A stretch of 64,000 nucleotides of DNA from Metaphire vulgaris (taxonomy: Eukaryota > Annelida > Clitellata > Crassiclitellata > Megascolecidae), in NCBI GenBank assembly GCA_018105865.1, contig CM030864.1:13062509-13126508 (forward strand), in the 5' to 3' direction. Below, piece by piece: positions 1-29,539 of the stretch; positions within the stretch are counted from its first letter, which is position 1, and the number at the start of each line of letters is the position of its first letter. The translations under genes were made by a program, and so were the position numbers. The notes beneath the pieces are model-generated. The model was not told the DNA's origin. It made no database searches and saw nothing but the letters and a program-made list of their open reading frames with translations.

Positions 1-131
1 GTTACAGGCAATCAGAAGATGCAACAATTTATCCGCTCATTCACACTTCTTTCTTAAACACCCAAAATCACAAAACAAAGCATTAAGACAAAGTCAAGAT
101 CTCTGTCTGCGTTCTCTGTTTCTTTCAGGTT

Positions 132-241
132 TTATTTGTGCTTTGTCTTTGAAAGCAGCGCATTGGCAATCGGCCGAGACAGAGCCAGGCTGTGCAGCGA
201 CAGCAGAACTGTCAGCTGTTGTGCCCTTCTAACAGTTATTG
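132..241 (-). CDS. Possible terminal exon of the minus-strand gene (low confidence)
   Basis: On the minus strand an acceptor AG lies just before position 241. It is followed by 35 codons reading ITVRRAQQLTVLLSLHSLAL and on to a TAA at 134-132. Codon use looks coding rather than repetitive, and the stretch ends cleanly. It needs a preceding exon ending in phase 1, whereas the nearest recognised exon (1769-2282) ends in phase 2. So either an intermediate exon lies in 250-1768 that I did not find, or this is not part of that gene. Function unknown. Confidence 0.25.
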
Positions 242-272
242 CTGAACAGCCAAACATGTGCTCCATCCATTC

Positions 273-275
<3 letters not shown>

Positions 276-344
<69 letters not shown>
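276..344. repeat. (AC)n microsatellite
   Basis: An almost perfect dinucleotide run of about 35 units. The six-frame reading frames across it are artefacts of a repeat without stop codons. Confidence 0.97.
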
Positions 345-347
<3 letters not shown>

Positions 348-1768
348 CAGTGGCTGAGTGCTATAGGAGGCATTGTGTTCCATCAGCCGACCATCTCTTT
401 GCTCTTCAGGTGCTCAGCAGATGAGATTCACATGCAAACATTACATTACAACACTGTTTCTTAATCTTCAAGTTCAAATCCAAGTGATAAAATTCCACAT
501 ACTTATCAACCACAGCGATTAATCTCTTAAGGAGGAACCAAATGTGATGATGGGGAGTGGTCTTCCGTGTAATAAAGACTGAAAAGGAACTTCTTATTTG
601 CAAATTAGATGCAAAATTAATTTCCTTGCAGAGCATGTAGTGGGACAAAGGAAACACTTCTAAAACAATCAGTGAATTATGTGCAGTCACGTGGATAAAT
701 TGTTCCATCAATTTAGTGACCATTATTATGCCTCCCATTCACAAACAGTTGTCAGTGATCAATAAGTTGATCACTCTGCTGATCATTCATGCAAATTCAG
801 TTCTCCATCTCGATCATCTGACATGAAATGAGGATTTAGAGAAATCCGTCATCGACTAATATCAGGAAAAAGACAAATTTTCAAATAGCGTTGACTAAAT
901 CACACATAAGAAAAATTAAACACCTGTTCATTCACCAGATAACAACATAGGAGGCCAACAGTCCTGTAGAAACCGAGATAGCAGTTTCCACGGCTTTCCA
1001 GTCCAAAAGAGAATTATCAGCTAATAAAGTATAAGAACGTGGTTGATGGATGGTTGAAAGACATCAGCAACAGTGAGGATGGATCTTCCCAGTTGGAAGT
1101 ACACATGGATGACATAGATGCAAAAACCACCGACTAGAGGGAAAGGAAGAAAGGGAAGAGGAGGAAGATTTATGTCACTTTTTCAGACAACACACTTGAC
1201 AGCAAGACACAAACTCCTTGGGACTCGTACAACAATAACAATATCTCCACTTTCTTGCCTGCGTTCATGACAATTCCTATCTAATGATTGGGAGTTTCAA
1301 TGATGACTCAAGCAACAGATCTTAAAATCCTTTGAAACTCTGGCACATTGCACATGGTCATACCACTGCATTAATGATAACAATAGTCACGTCAATAGAT
1401 AATAAAAGAACCATACAAAGAAAGAGAAGTGGTAATATTATGTCCTCTTTCCTCAAAATTTAATCTATTTATAAATCCAGATATGAATGTTTGTACTGAG
1501 AGTTGCTTTTCCATTTAAAAGTCCACTAAACTCCTTTAGAAGAAATGAAAGCTTTCCAGATAAAATTACACCAAAGTTCAAAGCTTCGACTGCTTCTGTG
1601 AGAAAGAGAGCCAAAGAAAAGCAACAGTGACTGCATCCATAATTATGATCTTCATAAACTAAAACCAAATGAATCCAATGCATTAGAGCGTCAGTCAGCA
1701 CAGGAAAAGTCTCAAAATACCAAGAATAAAAGACAAATGAAGGTGCTGACCCTTGACCTCAAACTCAC
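345..1768. other. Presumed intron or 3' flank of the minus-strand gene, no exon recognised
   Basis: AT-rich unique-looking sequence. I looked on the minus strand for an exon that would join the 1769-2282 exon to a terminal exon and found none that fits by phase and splice sites. No repeat family was recognised. Confidence 0.5.
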
Positions 1769-3119
1769 CCAACACAGCTCCTCATGACGATTGACTGCTG
1801 CTGCTGCTGCTGGTGGTGGTGGTGGTGGTGGAGGTGGTCAGACATCTCGTTCCAGTCCATCAGAGCGCTGCTTCTATTGGCCGTCGCCGCCGAGCAGCCG
1901 ACACCACCCCTCTGAGGGAAGCTGTAGGGCGAAACCCTTTCTGAGCTGATAGTCTGGTGCCCCGTCTGCTGGAGGTGACTGTCGCTCTGGAGGCAGGTCG
2001 TTGCCTTTCTCACAGGAGGCGTCGGAACAATGACGTCGTGCTTCTGCTTCATTTCCAGCTTCTGTCGCAACTGTTGCTGAAACTGTCGCATTGCTTTGTC
2101 GTCCGGCGGAGTCGACGAAGAAGCGACCGACTTCCAAGAGGAAGCAACGCCGTCGCCAGCGGCAACACAGCCTCCATTGGTGACCGCTCGAACACTGTGG
2201 CTGCCAACCGAGCAAATTCTTGTCTTTGGAGAAGAGGAAGAAAGAGGAGAAGACTGAGGGGATTCGGAATCTCTGTTCTCAGCTGTTCACATCAAAAGCT
2301 CTGACTGAAATATCTCTTTAAATGACTTTGAAATGCAATTACCATCTCAAACAATAAATGTAAGGAAATCTATTGCCAATTGTTTCTAAAAAGTAAAGTT
2401 TTCCCAGATTCGAGCGTTGGGGCTGGTGCTGATCTCCAGTCTCTTAAGCATACAGCGACATCTCTGACTGCACTTAACATTCAGCTGTATTTCGTGTCAA
2501 CTGCATTCAGCAACGACACATACTTTGAACACAGCAGGGACAGGTGTCTTAAGGGGCCCAGTCAGTCCTTGAAAGCACTCTGTGTTCAGAGGAGGCAAAA
2601 GGGGCATCAGATGTGTTCTGATAGGGGATGATGGAAGCAGGTGCTGGTGGGAGACAAAGGTCAACTCAGAGTCAAGTACAAGAGACACCGTTGAGGATCA
2701 TACTTACTAGCGACCGACTGCCTCTTGGCCATGTTCTCGACCACGTTCTGCAGCAGTGAATTGAACTGCATGTCAGCGATTGTGTTTCGATGAGAGTGTG
2801 GTGGTGAAGTTATCAGGTGGGTCGTTCTCGACTCACACGCCCAGGTGACGTGGGGAAGGGCCGTGTCAGAGAAGCACACCTGCATTGGGACTGTGTATTG
2901 CTCATTTGACTGATTGTGGCACTTGCCCGGTCGGTTTGAGCCGCCAACAACCAAAGAGTTGCGAGGTCCACTGACTATAAGCCAAACAACAACAACATAA
3001 CCAATATTATCTGTTATCTTTTAGGAAACAACTGAAGACATTCTTGTTTGATTGATCCGGTTCGCAACTGACATGAGCGCATTTGCTGCTTTGCGATTAT
3101 TTGCGCTATAGAAATGTTC

Positions 3120-3165
<46 letters not shown>

Positions 3166-6100
3166 GATGAAGACAATGATAATCACATTAGAATGACAAC
3201 ATTCACACCACATTCACTCAAATCTTTGGACACTTTTGTCCCAAATTTCCAATGGTGTTCTGAACCGGTGTTTGATAACGGATGGACAATGCTAGGATAG
3301 GATAAAGAAGAGACAAGAATAACAGATGATCAATGCAGTCATTGCACCACAATCTCTCATACATGTTTCTTAGCAGCTGTGAGATGCACAATTCAAGCAG
3401 GCCATCAAATGGCCAACTTATCTTAGAATATTCTGCTCACGGCCATTTTAAGGCATGTAAGGCACGTGCCTAGGACCCTGCAATACAGAGGGACCCATGT
3501 AATACAGAGGGACCCCAGCAATACAGAGGGACCCCTGCAATACAGAGGGACCCCTGCAATACAGAGGGACCCCAGCAATACAGATGGACCCCAGCAATAC
3601 AGAGGGACCCCAGCAATACAGAGGGACCCCTGCAATACAGAGGGACCCCAGCAATACAGAGGGACCCCAGCAATACAGAGGGACCCCTGCAATACAGAGG
3701 GACCCCAGCAATACAGAGGGACCCCAGCAGGCAGCGGCCTGTTTTTGTTTACATTTTGACAACACAATGTGTAACAATCTGATTTCCAGATACAGTCTGG
3801 CATATGCAAATGCTAAAGGTCACGGTTTGGTGCAGGTCAAATTTATACAACTTTCAAATGATGCCTATAGTAAGTCAGCTAGTGCTATAAAAATCACCCG
3901 TAATTGCATTTTCCCCATTTTTGACATGCCTATATACAGTACCGGCGTGTGTGTGTGTGTGTTTGTGTGTGTGTGAAACCAATACCATAAACATTATATC
4001 TAAAATAGACTGATAGGTCGAGGCGGAAATCAGGTTTTACGGTTACGGTTTGTGCCTAGGGCCCCCAAACTTATTAAAAAAGCCCTGATTATGTTTCAGT
4101 TGGTTGCAAATAAAATGAAAGTGCACAACAGGTGACAATGCTCAGGTGAAAAGAGTGTCAGTATATTATACTTATCAGCCAGTAGATCCTTTGATAAGAA
4201 AAGGCAATGCACAGAAAAGTGTTTTCAGGTGAGACAAGATTAGATAAAGATCTCTGTTTAAGCTCACAATCAGGAGCCCACCATTGAACTGAGTGACCCT
4301 TGGCTTAATCTAACTCAGGGCCCGAGGATCTCGGCCTTGTTGGCCATAATGCTGCTACTGCTACTGCTGCTGCTGCTGCTTACCATAGGTATTTGGCGAT
4401 GCTCTGAGTTGATCGGAAATGTGAGGACTGTAGAGGCGATGCGTTTCTGTTGGCGATGGAACAGAAGAGGAAGTGACAAATGTACGAATGTCAATGGGAT
4501 CGACCACCTGTACGATCGTCATCTTGTTCTGCTTTGGAGAGTGTAGACTGTGAATGGATTCTGCATCACATTCATCACTTGGACCAACATCTTTGACGTC
4601 ATTTGCTACAATCAAGTAATCACATGACCTTAATAACTCCTACAAAGAAGTTTATTCGTAAGAATAAGAACAGGACAGGTTGACACAGGCACAAAAACAG
4701 TCAAAATGTCTGCAGCTGATTCTGAATAGTTGACTAAATCTTCAGTCAAATGGACTGAACCTAAGAAAGTCTGAAATCAAAATCATTCGCAATTGAAATT
4801 GTGTGATTAATAGTTTAGAACAGCCATCAATATGCCTAATTCAGTTACATTCAACTGTAACTGAAGTTAAATGTAACCCTGCAATTCCATATTCCACCAG
4901 TCTTAATGCTCAAAGAGGCACCAATTAATGGTACTCCAAATGAACCTGCACAAGACCAGAGATAAGTCAGAGTGGGAAACAGTGAGATAGACGACGTCTA
5001 GCATACAAACACATTGCTCCTCTCAACACAGAACATGGCAACAATCAACCACATTAAACAACAGATAAAAACAACAAACGTTTGAAAAATTCTACACCAC
5101 AACCTAGCAACTAAACTCTTTGAGATTCAAAAGACAGGCAGACTGATTAGCCACAGGCATTTGTGAGTCTGCATCGGCAGGACAAGCAGTGTGCAGTGGA
5201 GCAGTGGTTAGAGCACTGGTCTGCCAATCTTGAGGTCTGTGGTTCAAGTCCCGGCTGTGGCAGAAACTTTTTTGCCCAAAACGCCCCCAGTCGACTCAAC
5301 TGTGAATTAGTACATCAGGTGTTAACTCAGTGGAAGAAACGAGCAAGGAAATGGCTGGCAAATTGCCCTCAAGAGTGGCAGCACCAAAGATTTAGCATTC
5401 TGTTTTTCAATGTAAATATTCGTGATTTTTTGTTTGCTTAATTTAAAGCCAAAAAGCAAATTCCTGAATGCTAAGGAGGTTTGCCGATAGCAGATCAGAT
5501 TAAATGCAAAAACACTTCATAAATGCAGAAAGATTAATTCAAAAATGTAAGTGCAATTGCTAAAGCAGCTTCAGAGCAGATTAAATGCAGGAAATGCAAA
5601 TCTGAGGAAAACAATGTTGTTTCAATTCCAAAAGGTGAAAGAAAAATGGCTTTTAAGACATGAAAGCAAAAGATGAATCTCTCTCTCTCTCTCTTTCTCT
5701 TTCTCTCTCAGCATCATCCCCTTCTCCTGGAAATCATTCTGCAAAATAAAAGTTAAGCCCAACTTACATCTAAGTCTTTAAAAGTGCTTTTAGAAAGCCT
5801 AACAATAAATGAATAAAAAGCAAAAGTCAGTCGAAATTCACCAGAGTTCATGACGGAAACCATCTTAAATATATTGAACTCTGAACTTTGCAGTGAACTG
5901 CACCTTCTTTGGCCAAGGATCAGAAGCAAAAAGAAAAAAAGAGACAGGATACTGGGTTCCAAGTGCATATCAAAACACACACACATGCACACACACACAC
6001 ACATACACACACAATACTGGGCATATACAGCAGGAAATCATAATGTCAGTTCAATTTTTTTTACAAATAAAAATATGACATTGGACATCAGCAGTCAGTT

Positions 6101-7575
6101 GCCAGTATAGGCAAGCGGCATCACCAGTCCCACAGATAATAAAAACAGAATTGAGTATTTACAGAATAACTACTTGAATAATAATGATTAAAATGCCAAT
6201 AAAAAATTTGAATGAGACCTAAACTATAGCATTGTAACATCATCATAAATAAATAAAACTTGTTTGTTAATAAGACAGTTAAAACTAAATTTTTAATAAA
6301 AAACTGAAAATAGGTTCAAGCTGAAATTTGAGTCTGAAGCAGTACTTGCCTTTTTTATAAATGTCATCATAGCAGCAAATGACTGCTGACATTATATGAA
6401 ATCGTGAGGCCCAGTGGGCCACTTTCTATGAACTGAAGGGCCACAAGATGCCCATGGGTCATGGCTTGGGAACACCTGCTCTACATGACCAATGCCATCA
6501 AACAAAGTATTAGCAGTCAAAATGTCAATGAATTTAGAATATCTTAAGATCTTTGCATAGCAACCATGCAGGGTAACAGCTGACAGGCATTTGTGGCTAT
6601 CAGAAGGCATACACACAGACAGCACCATACAACCTTACTATGCCTACTTAAAAATTCCAATCAAATCAAACATCATCAAAATTTACCTATAACTATCAAA
6701 CATATTTAAACTATGATGATTATGTCTGTCAAAAGCCTTTGATATATCCAATATACAGTTATACATGACATAGGGGGTTCTACCACACAGTGCTCTGTCT
6801 CCAGCTAGAATTTGGTTTAAAAACAGTCTAACTCAGCGATCCACAAACTCTGGTCAGGATATTTTAACTATTGCCCATGAAAAGAAATTGTTCCAATATA
6901 CGGTATTTGACCTGTTGTGAGAAAAGTTTTCAGACTACTGGTCTAACTTTAATTAGCTATCAACTATTTTTGGCATATATATAGTTTCCAAAGCTGCTGG
7001 GTTATGGTTGTTAAAAATCTTTGTTTTGACATATTCAAACTCTCCCACTGTTTTTTCATTAGCCTGATTCAAAGATACAACAACAGAATGGAAATAAACA
7101 GTGCAGTCCACTGTGTCTGTTTGTTATGTCTGTCGTCTTGCCAAAGCATTTTTACACATTCGTGTATACTTTCAACTCTAATAAGGTCAGCAAGACACAA
7201 TTATTAGCTCATCTTCTAGCAACTGAACCGACAGCCGCAGCAGCAGCAGCAGCAGCAGCAGCAGCTGTGACCATGGCGACATCACTGCAGCACCGTCAGC
7301 AGCTGAGGCCCATAGAGTCTATGAGCTCTGCAATCGCTGTAGTACAGTACTTTTAGCCCTGTACACACCTTCATCGGTTTCATGATCCTTCTGCATAGGA
7401 CAATTATGAACTAAATGGCGCAGTGGAGGCCTACTAGAAGACCGCTGCATCGAAATCTACTTATAATCGCATTAATCAGATTTGCTCTGCTATGGAAGCC
7501 GAGCGCGCGGACAGCTGCTGCTGCTGCAGATGGAGACGACGATGTCTTACCTTTCGACAGACAAACACATCCCAT
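1769..7575 (-). CDS. Unrecognised protein with MGCVC lipid-anchor start and Ser/Gln/His-rich tail (partial model)
   Basis: Four minus-strand exons fit together in phase: 7575-7551 (ATG to MGCVCLSK, donor GTAAGA), 4605-4384, 2890-2708 and 2282-1769 (donor GTGAGT, phase 2). More exons are expected to the left. The N-terminus has Gly2 with Cys3 and Cys5, as in dually acylated proteins, so membrane anchoring is a reasonable inference. Exon 2 contains KMTIVQVVDPIDIRTF; exon 3 contains MQFNSLLQNVVENMAKRQS, possibly helical; exon 4 is Ser-rich, then has a Gln/Lys-rich RQFQQQLRQKLEMKQKHDV stretch and His6-Gln6 runs. I do not recognise the family. The phase-1 joins support the model; the acceptor at 2891-2892 has a poor pyrimidine tract and is the weakest point. 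Long introns hold microsatellites and a SINE. Confidence 0.5.
3123..3165. repeat. (AAT)n tail of a LINE 3' end
   Basis: A run of AAT units follows about 150 bases resembling the 3' end of the LINE tails seen elsewhere in the window (for example 28180-28380 and 55620-55660), ending in a phrase meaning 'gcgctatagaaatg'. Confidence 0.7.
3479..3733. repeat. 19-bp tandem repeat array
   Basis: About 13 copies of AATACAGAGGGACCCCAGC, with CAGC alternating with CTGC. There are no stop codons in several frames on both strands, so long spurious reading frames appear. It lies in the minus-strand gene's intron and is followed by unrelated unique sequence. Confidence 0.93.
5186..5300 (+). repeat. tRNA-derived SINE (5' part)
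   Basis: An A-box-like TGGTTAGAGCACTGG and a B-box GGTTCAAGTCC are spaced as in a tRNA promoter. No matching acceptor stem closes the structure, so this is a SINE head rather than a tRNA gene. The downstream limit is unclear. Confidence 0.6.
5753..6010 (-). other. Possible extra exon, not placed
   Basis: Around 5913-5836 on the minus strand there is a short open stretch (LQSSEFNIFKMVSVMNSG) ending at a GTGAAT donor-like site. Its entry phase does not match exon 1 of the minus-strand gene (7551-7575), so I left it out of the model. An (AC)n run occupies about 5978-6013. Confidence 0.2.
7229..7265. repeat. (GCA)n trinucleotide run
   Basis: A run of GCA/GCC codons near the 5' end of the minus-strand gene. 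The apparent poly-Ala reading frame has no other support. Confidence 0.85.
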
Positions 7576-9110
7576 TGCAGCTCTCAAAGGCAACTGACCC
7601 GTACATCGTTCGTCCTGGAATAATTATTAGACTGGCTAAACCTTTCCATTGATGAACTAACGCCTCGATTCAAAGCGTTATTCGGCAGCAACGCAGTCTC
7701 CTCCTCATCATTAGACACTGATGTGCGCAGCTCTAAGACGCGTTTTGGCAGCGCCATCCTGTCACCCCTTTTTAAAGGCCACTAACCAACAAACGTTTAC
7801 ATGTCAAGCAGTGCTCGGAACAGTCAATATGCTCAGCTATCGAGGTAAACCAGGCTGCTTCCATTGCCTTTAAACAGGCTTTCAAATAAGACACTGTGTT
7901 TAGTACTTTAGACACGGGCTGTTATGACCATGGCGTTAAATTCATATTCTAGATTTAAAAACAAGAAGCCCGAAATAACTATTGAAATACTATCTGCAAC
8001 CGTAATGCAGTGATAATAGATGTTACATTAGCATCTCTATTTGTATATCAAACATAATTTCAATCTAAAGAAAATACACCGACTTAAATAATCCAAATAT
8101 ATAATGGTAAAAAGGTAAAAATAACGAGTACATATAAAAATGTACCCAACAAAGTAGCCAAAAAACACGAATCAAAACATATCAAACATAAAGAGACTAA
8201 AATATACTCGTAGAGCATTTATTTACGCCGTAATTCGGTAGAGTTATGATTAATTTTGATCTTGATTTACATTCTGGTTTTTCTTCACTCCTCCTCATTC
8301 TTGTTCTAAAAGCTTTCAAAAGCCTCTAGTCTGCGTCACTACCTCCACTTTATTTAAAGGGATGTCCAAGAATCGAATATACGTGATCTTCTCATCGTTT
8401 TTTCGGTGAATGAAAATATCAGGGATTTATCTACAACCCCCCCACACACACACAGCGGGGGCCTACGCCCCCGGTTTTTGACAGATACCCTACCCTCTGA
8501 CTCATCCCCTACCAGAGGTGGCGTTGGCTCACCCAAACAGACATATGTTAAAGTAGTATGAAGCTGCTGTGAAGGACAGTGGTGTTATGATGTAGCTGTT
8601 TCGTATTGTGTATTATATGTTCAGATCAGACACTTCAGTTTGCAGATGGTACAAAGTCACATTTCCTTTTTCTAAAATCATATCCTCCATAGGCCATAGC
8701 TGTAACAACCTAGCCTCACTGCCCGTTGGATGTTGGTTCGCCATCGGCTGATGCCCTGGGCATTATAATAGTGGCGCCATAGAAGTTTATCGATTGAATG
8801 ATAGTAAGCGAGGAACAATTATTGTAATTAATTTTAAGACGGTCGTACTCGGTACTTTTTATAATTGAAAATTTGTTTTATCGAGTATCCGTATTCCGTA
8901 ACTTCGTAAGTGGCAGATGGGTCGTAGTCGTCGCTAGTGATAGGTTGACACGGCGCCGCGTTGACCCGATTGTCGTCGCCACTCGCTCGTCCCAGTTTAG
9001 CGAAGCGGTTCGTGCGTGCATCAGTCGCCGTGTATTTTGGACTGTGGGATGTTGAACGTGTTGCGGCGGGCGTCGTGGCTTTGACCGGAGGATCGACCGT
9101 CGACTGAGTC
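7576..9110. promoter_or_regulatory. Divergent promoter region between the minus-strand gene and ACO1
   Basis: The start codons at 7575 (minus) and 9111 (plus) face away from each other across 1.5 kb. The segment 8880-9110 is visibly richer in CG dinucleotides than its surroundings, as expected for a 5' UTR or promoter. 8690-8775 is a copy of the LINE tail also seen at 40385. No TATA box or defined operator can be assigned. Confidence 0.4.
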
Positions 9111-25949
<16,839 letters not shown>

Positions 25950-26555
25950 CATGTTATTAACATGCAATAATTGTCTACTGGTCAAAGTGTAGCAGTGCAG
26001 TGGCATAGGAGGAGGTGATGTGGATGGTTTTGTTTCTTTGTTTTTCAATGGTGAAATGTGGTGCTGATGAGTTTTCCTGGATGATGTAACAGTTGTCATT
26101 ATTTGAGATAATATTTCAATCTGTTTTGATGGGCATCTGCAAATAATAATTGATATTTAATTCTAAATGAATGCATGATTAGACCATTAGCCAATGGCAT
26201 CATTTTGTGAAATGTCTATTTATGTGAAAGTAGTTTTTTGTGTCTGTTTGATAAGCAAAAGGTCAAGGCTAGTTAGAGGTCAATATTTAAGAAGTCAGAG
26301 ATGCAGTGATATGAGGGAAACTGTGTTTGGGATTTCGTGGCTTAGGATTTGCTGAGCCTTCTGCAGTCACTTTTGTGGATTAATAATATTTGTTTAATTG
26401 TAAATTTGTGGTATTGATTATCTTGAAATAGTATATTATACAAGTGCTGATGGCCACTGTTTACTTTAAATGATGCTGATGCAAAGACTAAGTAATGTCA
26501 TTGTATCAAGTGAGAAATGTTACAATTATTTGCATTAATTGATTGTATATCAGTG

Positions 26556-26561
26556 AATAAA
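26556..26561 (+). promoter_or_regulatory. Poly(A) signal, ACO1
   Basis: AATAAA about 600 bases after the ACO1 stop codon, followed by T-rich sequence; the first canonical signal after the gene that I noticed. Confidence 0.5.
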
Positions 26562-27518
26562 ACATTTTTCTTATAAATATCTATGCACTTTACAGTTGCA
26601 TCAAAGTTGCCATAGCAGTTTGACATTTTATTGCATAATTATATTTGAATACAGCAACTTTATTTTGCATTTTAATTAATAAGCAACGTGAGAAGTTATA
26701 TGACATATCAAATCCATTGTGTTATGATGTATGTTTGTATACATTCAGCATTTCTTAGTGTTTCATCTAAGAATTGAAATCCCATTTCATGATTCCCGTG
26801 GCCTACAAATGCTCATTAGTGTGTGAGAGAAGAATCAAACTCTGGACGCAGTGAGATGTGTGCCCAGGATTGTAACAACTGTTGATGTCAAATCCGCCAT
26901 GTTACCAGGACCAGAAAATTGGACTGACCTATTGGATTTGACAATGGGAGATAACGATTCAAATCCGGAGCAACCATCAACTGATTTCAATTGCTTTGCT
27001 AAAATGAAGCTGCAAAATGTTCTTTTGAAGGATGCTGAAGATTGCATGTCCGGAAAAGAAATTGAATCAATGAAGAGATCTTGCCTGAACTTGGAATAGA
27101 AGGAGACCTGATGATAACCGTCAAAAAGCTGCTCTACTTTGGGCGCATAATGCGGAAGTCTGGAGCACTTGGCTTCATCATCATCACACTCCATAGTCCA
27201 TAAGGACCGTCGGAGCCAATGGTGCATCGTCCATGGCCCTTTCTTTGGCCAAGCGTATCGCATTTTGGATGTCAAGTCCAGTCCATTCAAGATTCAAGAA
27301 TATCATCGCTCCATCTTGTCTTTGGTCTTCCTCTTTTTCGCATACCATCAGATCTTCCCGTCATCACTGTCTTTATTAGTCTTTCATCCCTCATTCTGCA
27401 GATGTGTCCAAATATTGATAATCTCTGTCCTTGATCTTCTCCATAGCAGTTTTTATTCGTCTCCGGTCTTTGCGAATGGTATCATTTTTAATCATATCTT
27501 TATAACTTTTCATCATAC

Positions 27519-27705
27519 TTGAGCACTTGGCAGTAACTGAAAAAGTGATAAAAGGAAACAAGAGCCAGAAGAAGACAAACACCTATATAGATTGCCTACG
27601 AGAAGGAAAAGAGGGAATACAGAATAACATCGAATTAATAAGAGAATGTCAAAATCTAACAAAGTGGAAATCAATGATGGCTAACGTAGAAATACAAGGC
27701 AGCTA
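27519..27705 (+). mobile_element. LINE C-terminal fragment
   Basis: The plus frame reads EHLAVTEKVIKG, then IDCLREGKEGIQNNIELIRE and WKSMMANVEIQG before a stop, matching the tail of the LINE at 32176-33747. The preceding stretch from about 27120 (KKLLYFGRIMRKSG) is another piece of the same kind of protein, so two partial copies may abut. Confidence 0.7.
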
Positions 27706-28179
27706 AAAGACGTAAGAATCCGTAGTGAACAGAGTCCTCTATCATAGTAACGGACCGTCGTGTGATTTAGCGGGTTGTTACCTACCCGCCATTGGCGACC
27801 GGCTTCTTGGACAGGATTCGTGTTTATGTCCTGTTCTTCGTGTTCGTTCGGAATTATTTTAAAATTGCGTGCAATCGACAGAATAAGGAAGACTTTTACA
27901 GTCGACTGACGGAATCGATGAGTACGTATGTGACTGGTTATCTGTGACTTTAACCGTTGTTTCATTGAGTGATCAGTGTATTTTGATACACCTTGAAGCG
28001 CTGCTGATGTACATAATGAATGATCGGTGCCTGACACTGTAATCATACACAAACACGGTCGCTTTCTATTCTGCGCGCTCGTTGACAGGAATGCAGCATA
28101 CAGTAATGAGCAGAAATTTAATGAGAATAACAATGTGGCGCTGTAGCAGTTTCATCGACGAGACATTCGGCATTAGATC

Positions 28180-28349
28180 TTCCGATCCAGACTTAAGACA
28201 CATCTCTTTCAATTGGCGTTTCCTCCATAGTCCGTCTCACTCTCTCCCTCTGACTGATCTCTGGAATGACCTGGATCTTTTGCGGATTGATTTTGAAGTA
28301 CCATCGATTGATACCTTGGGTATTAGAACTGGTGCTATAGAAGTGCATA

Positions 28350-28380
<31 letters not shown>

Positions 28381-28381
28381 G
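28180..28381 (+). mobile_element. LINE 3' end with (TTA)n tail
   Basis: Reads LTDLWNDLDLLRIDFEVPS and then a short 3' segment ending in a (TTA)n run at about 28349-28380. A related piece without the clean tail is at 9355-9690 (CTCTGACTGATCTCAGGAAT), and similar text recurs at 58960. Confidence 0.65.
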
Positions 28382-28869
28382 ATAGTAATGTAAAGTAAGT
28401 AGATGCAATGCGGGAGAATTCGAAGGAGCGGCATAAAGGTGAAATGCTGATTTGTCAGGCTCTGTTGTTGTTCGGTTTTGCACGCGATAAAAGCAACGGC
28501 AATTGACTGAAGAAAGGCCGTTCTATGTCGAGAGTGTTCAGTTCTCCAATTCCAGTGAAAACTCTGTTGATGATTATTTAAGTTCCAGGCAGACCAATTT
28601 TAGAATAAAATTTAAAACAAAAACTGTTCTTAATCACGTGGAGTGATTGTCAGCAAATGATTTGAGCACATTCGGGATTGAGATCATTGACAGATTTAGT
28701 GTCAATATTTAACGGACATTGAGTTTAAAGCTGTACACTGACTGTTGGGAGGAATATTTGAGCTGTAAATTGCTGGGCCTCTGCCTGATTTGGATTTTTT
28801 CAATTTTGCTGCTGTAGCTATTCTTTTGAAGGGTTGATGTTGGGACTGGTGCCCCGATGTGTCAGCCCA

Positions 28870-29107
28870 AGCCCAGCCCATTGGGACAGGCGTCCCGCCC
28901 CACCATCAGGTCTACTACAACGCCCCCAGCCTTGTGGTGCGTTGTATCAAGTCCTCTACGTGTGGTAGATATTGCGCTATAAAAATGTTTCTGTGTGTAT
29001 GTTATGGTGTGTTAAAAGCGCAAAGTGATCTCTTGGTAATATCTACCACACATAGAAACCCATCACCACGTATCTAGGGGCGTTGTACTAGGCGTTAAGA
29101 AAAATCC

Positions 29108-29150
<43 letters not shown>

Positions 29151-29250
29151 TGAAGACTTTAAACATCAAGGCACCACAAGAATGGGGGCGCTGTAGTAGA
29201 CCTGATGGTGGGGCCGGGACACCCGTCTCAACGCCTACCTTTTGAAGAGT
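28870..29250. mobile_element. Inverted-repeat element with (AT)n centre
   Basis: The segment CCCCACCATCAGGTCTACTA at about 28900 returns inverted at about 29190-29215, with the flanking GTGGTAGATAT also paired at the inner edge. An (AT)n run fills 29110-29144. The paired arms are about 60 bases at the outer edge. No target duplication was identified. Confidence 0.65.
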
Positions 29251-29539
29251 AGGTTTTGAAGAGTAGGATCAACGCTTAATCTGCAAATGCAGCTTTATTG
29301 ACTGAGTTTGTTGATCAGTTTTTTGTGATTTCATATAAGTTTGAATCATTTGAGATTTGTTGACTTTTTCATGATTTGGATCAGAATAACAGAACTTGAC
29401 ATCATGTTTGTCTAGTATAACAGTGTCTGTAGAATACTTTGTATGCAGTTGTCTGTTCTAAGGGTTTGCCTAGCAAGAGGAAAATCTTAGCAATACAGAG
29501 AATTAATGTTAACACTGGTAAACCTCTGATTTGCAGATG

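Noticed and set aside
132..464. Thr-His and Val-Cys repeat frames
   Set aside because: They are translations of the (AC)n microsatellite on both strands.
3479..3733. CRISPR-like array
   Set aside because: Units are contiguous with no spacers, and the genome is eukaryotic.
3423..3976. Overlapping 100-residue frames on both strands with repeated motifs
   Set aside because: They arise from the 19-bp tandem array, which lacks stop codons. No start context or conserved domain.
5186..5260. tRNA gene
   Set aside because: A and B boxes are present but the acceptor stem does not pair; it continues into SINE-like sequence.
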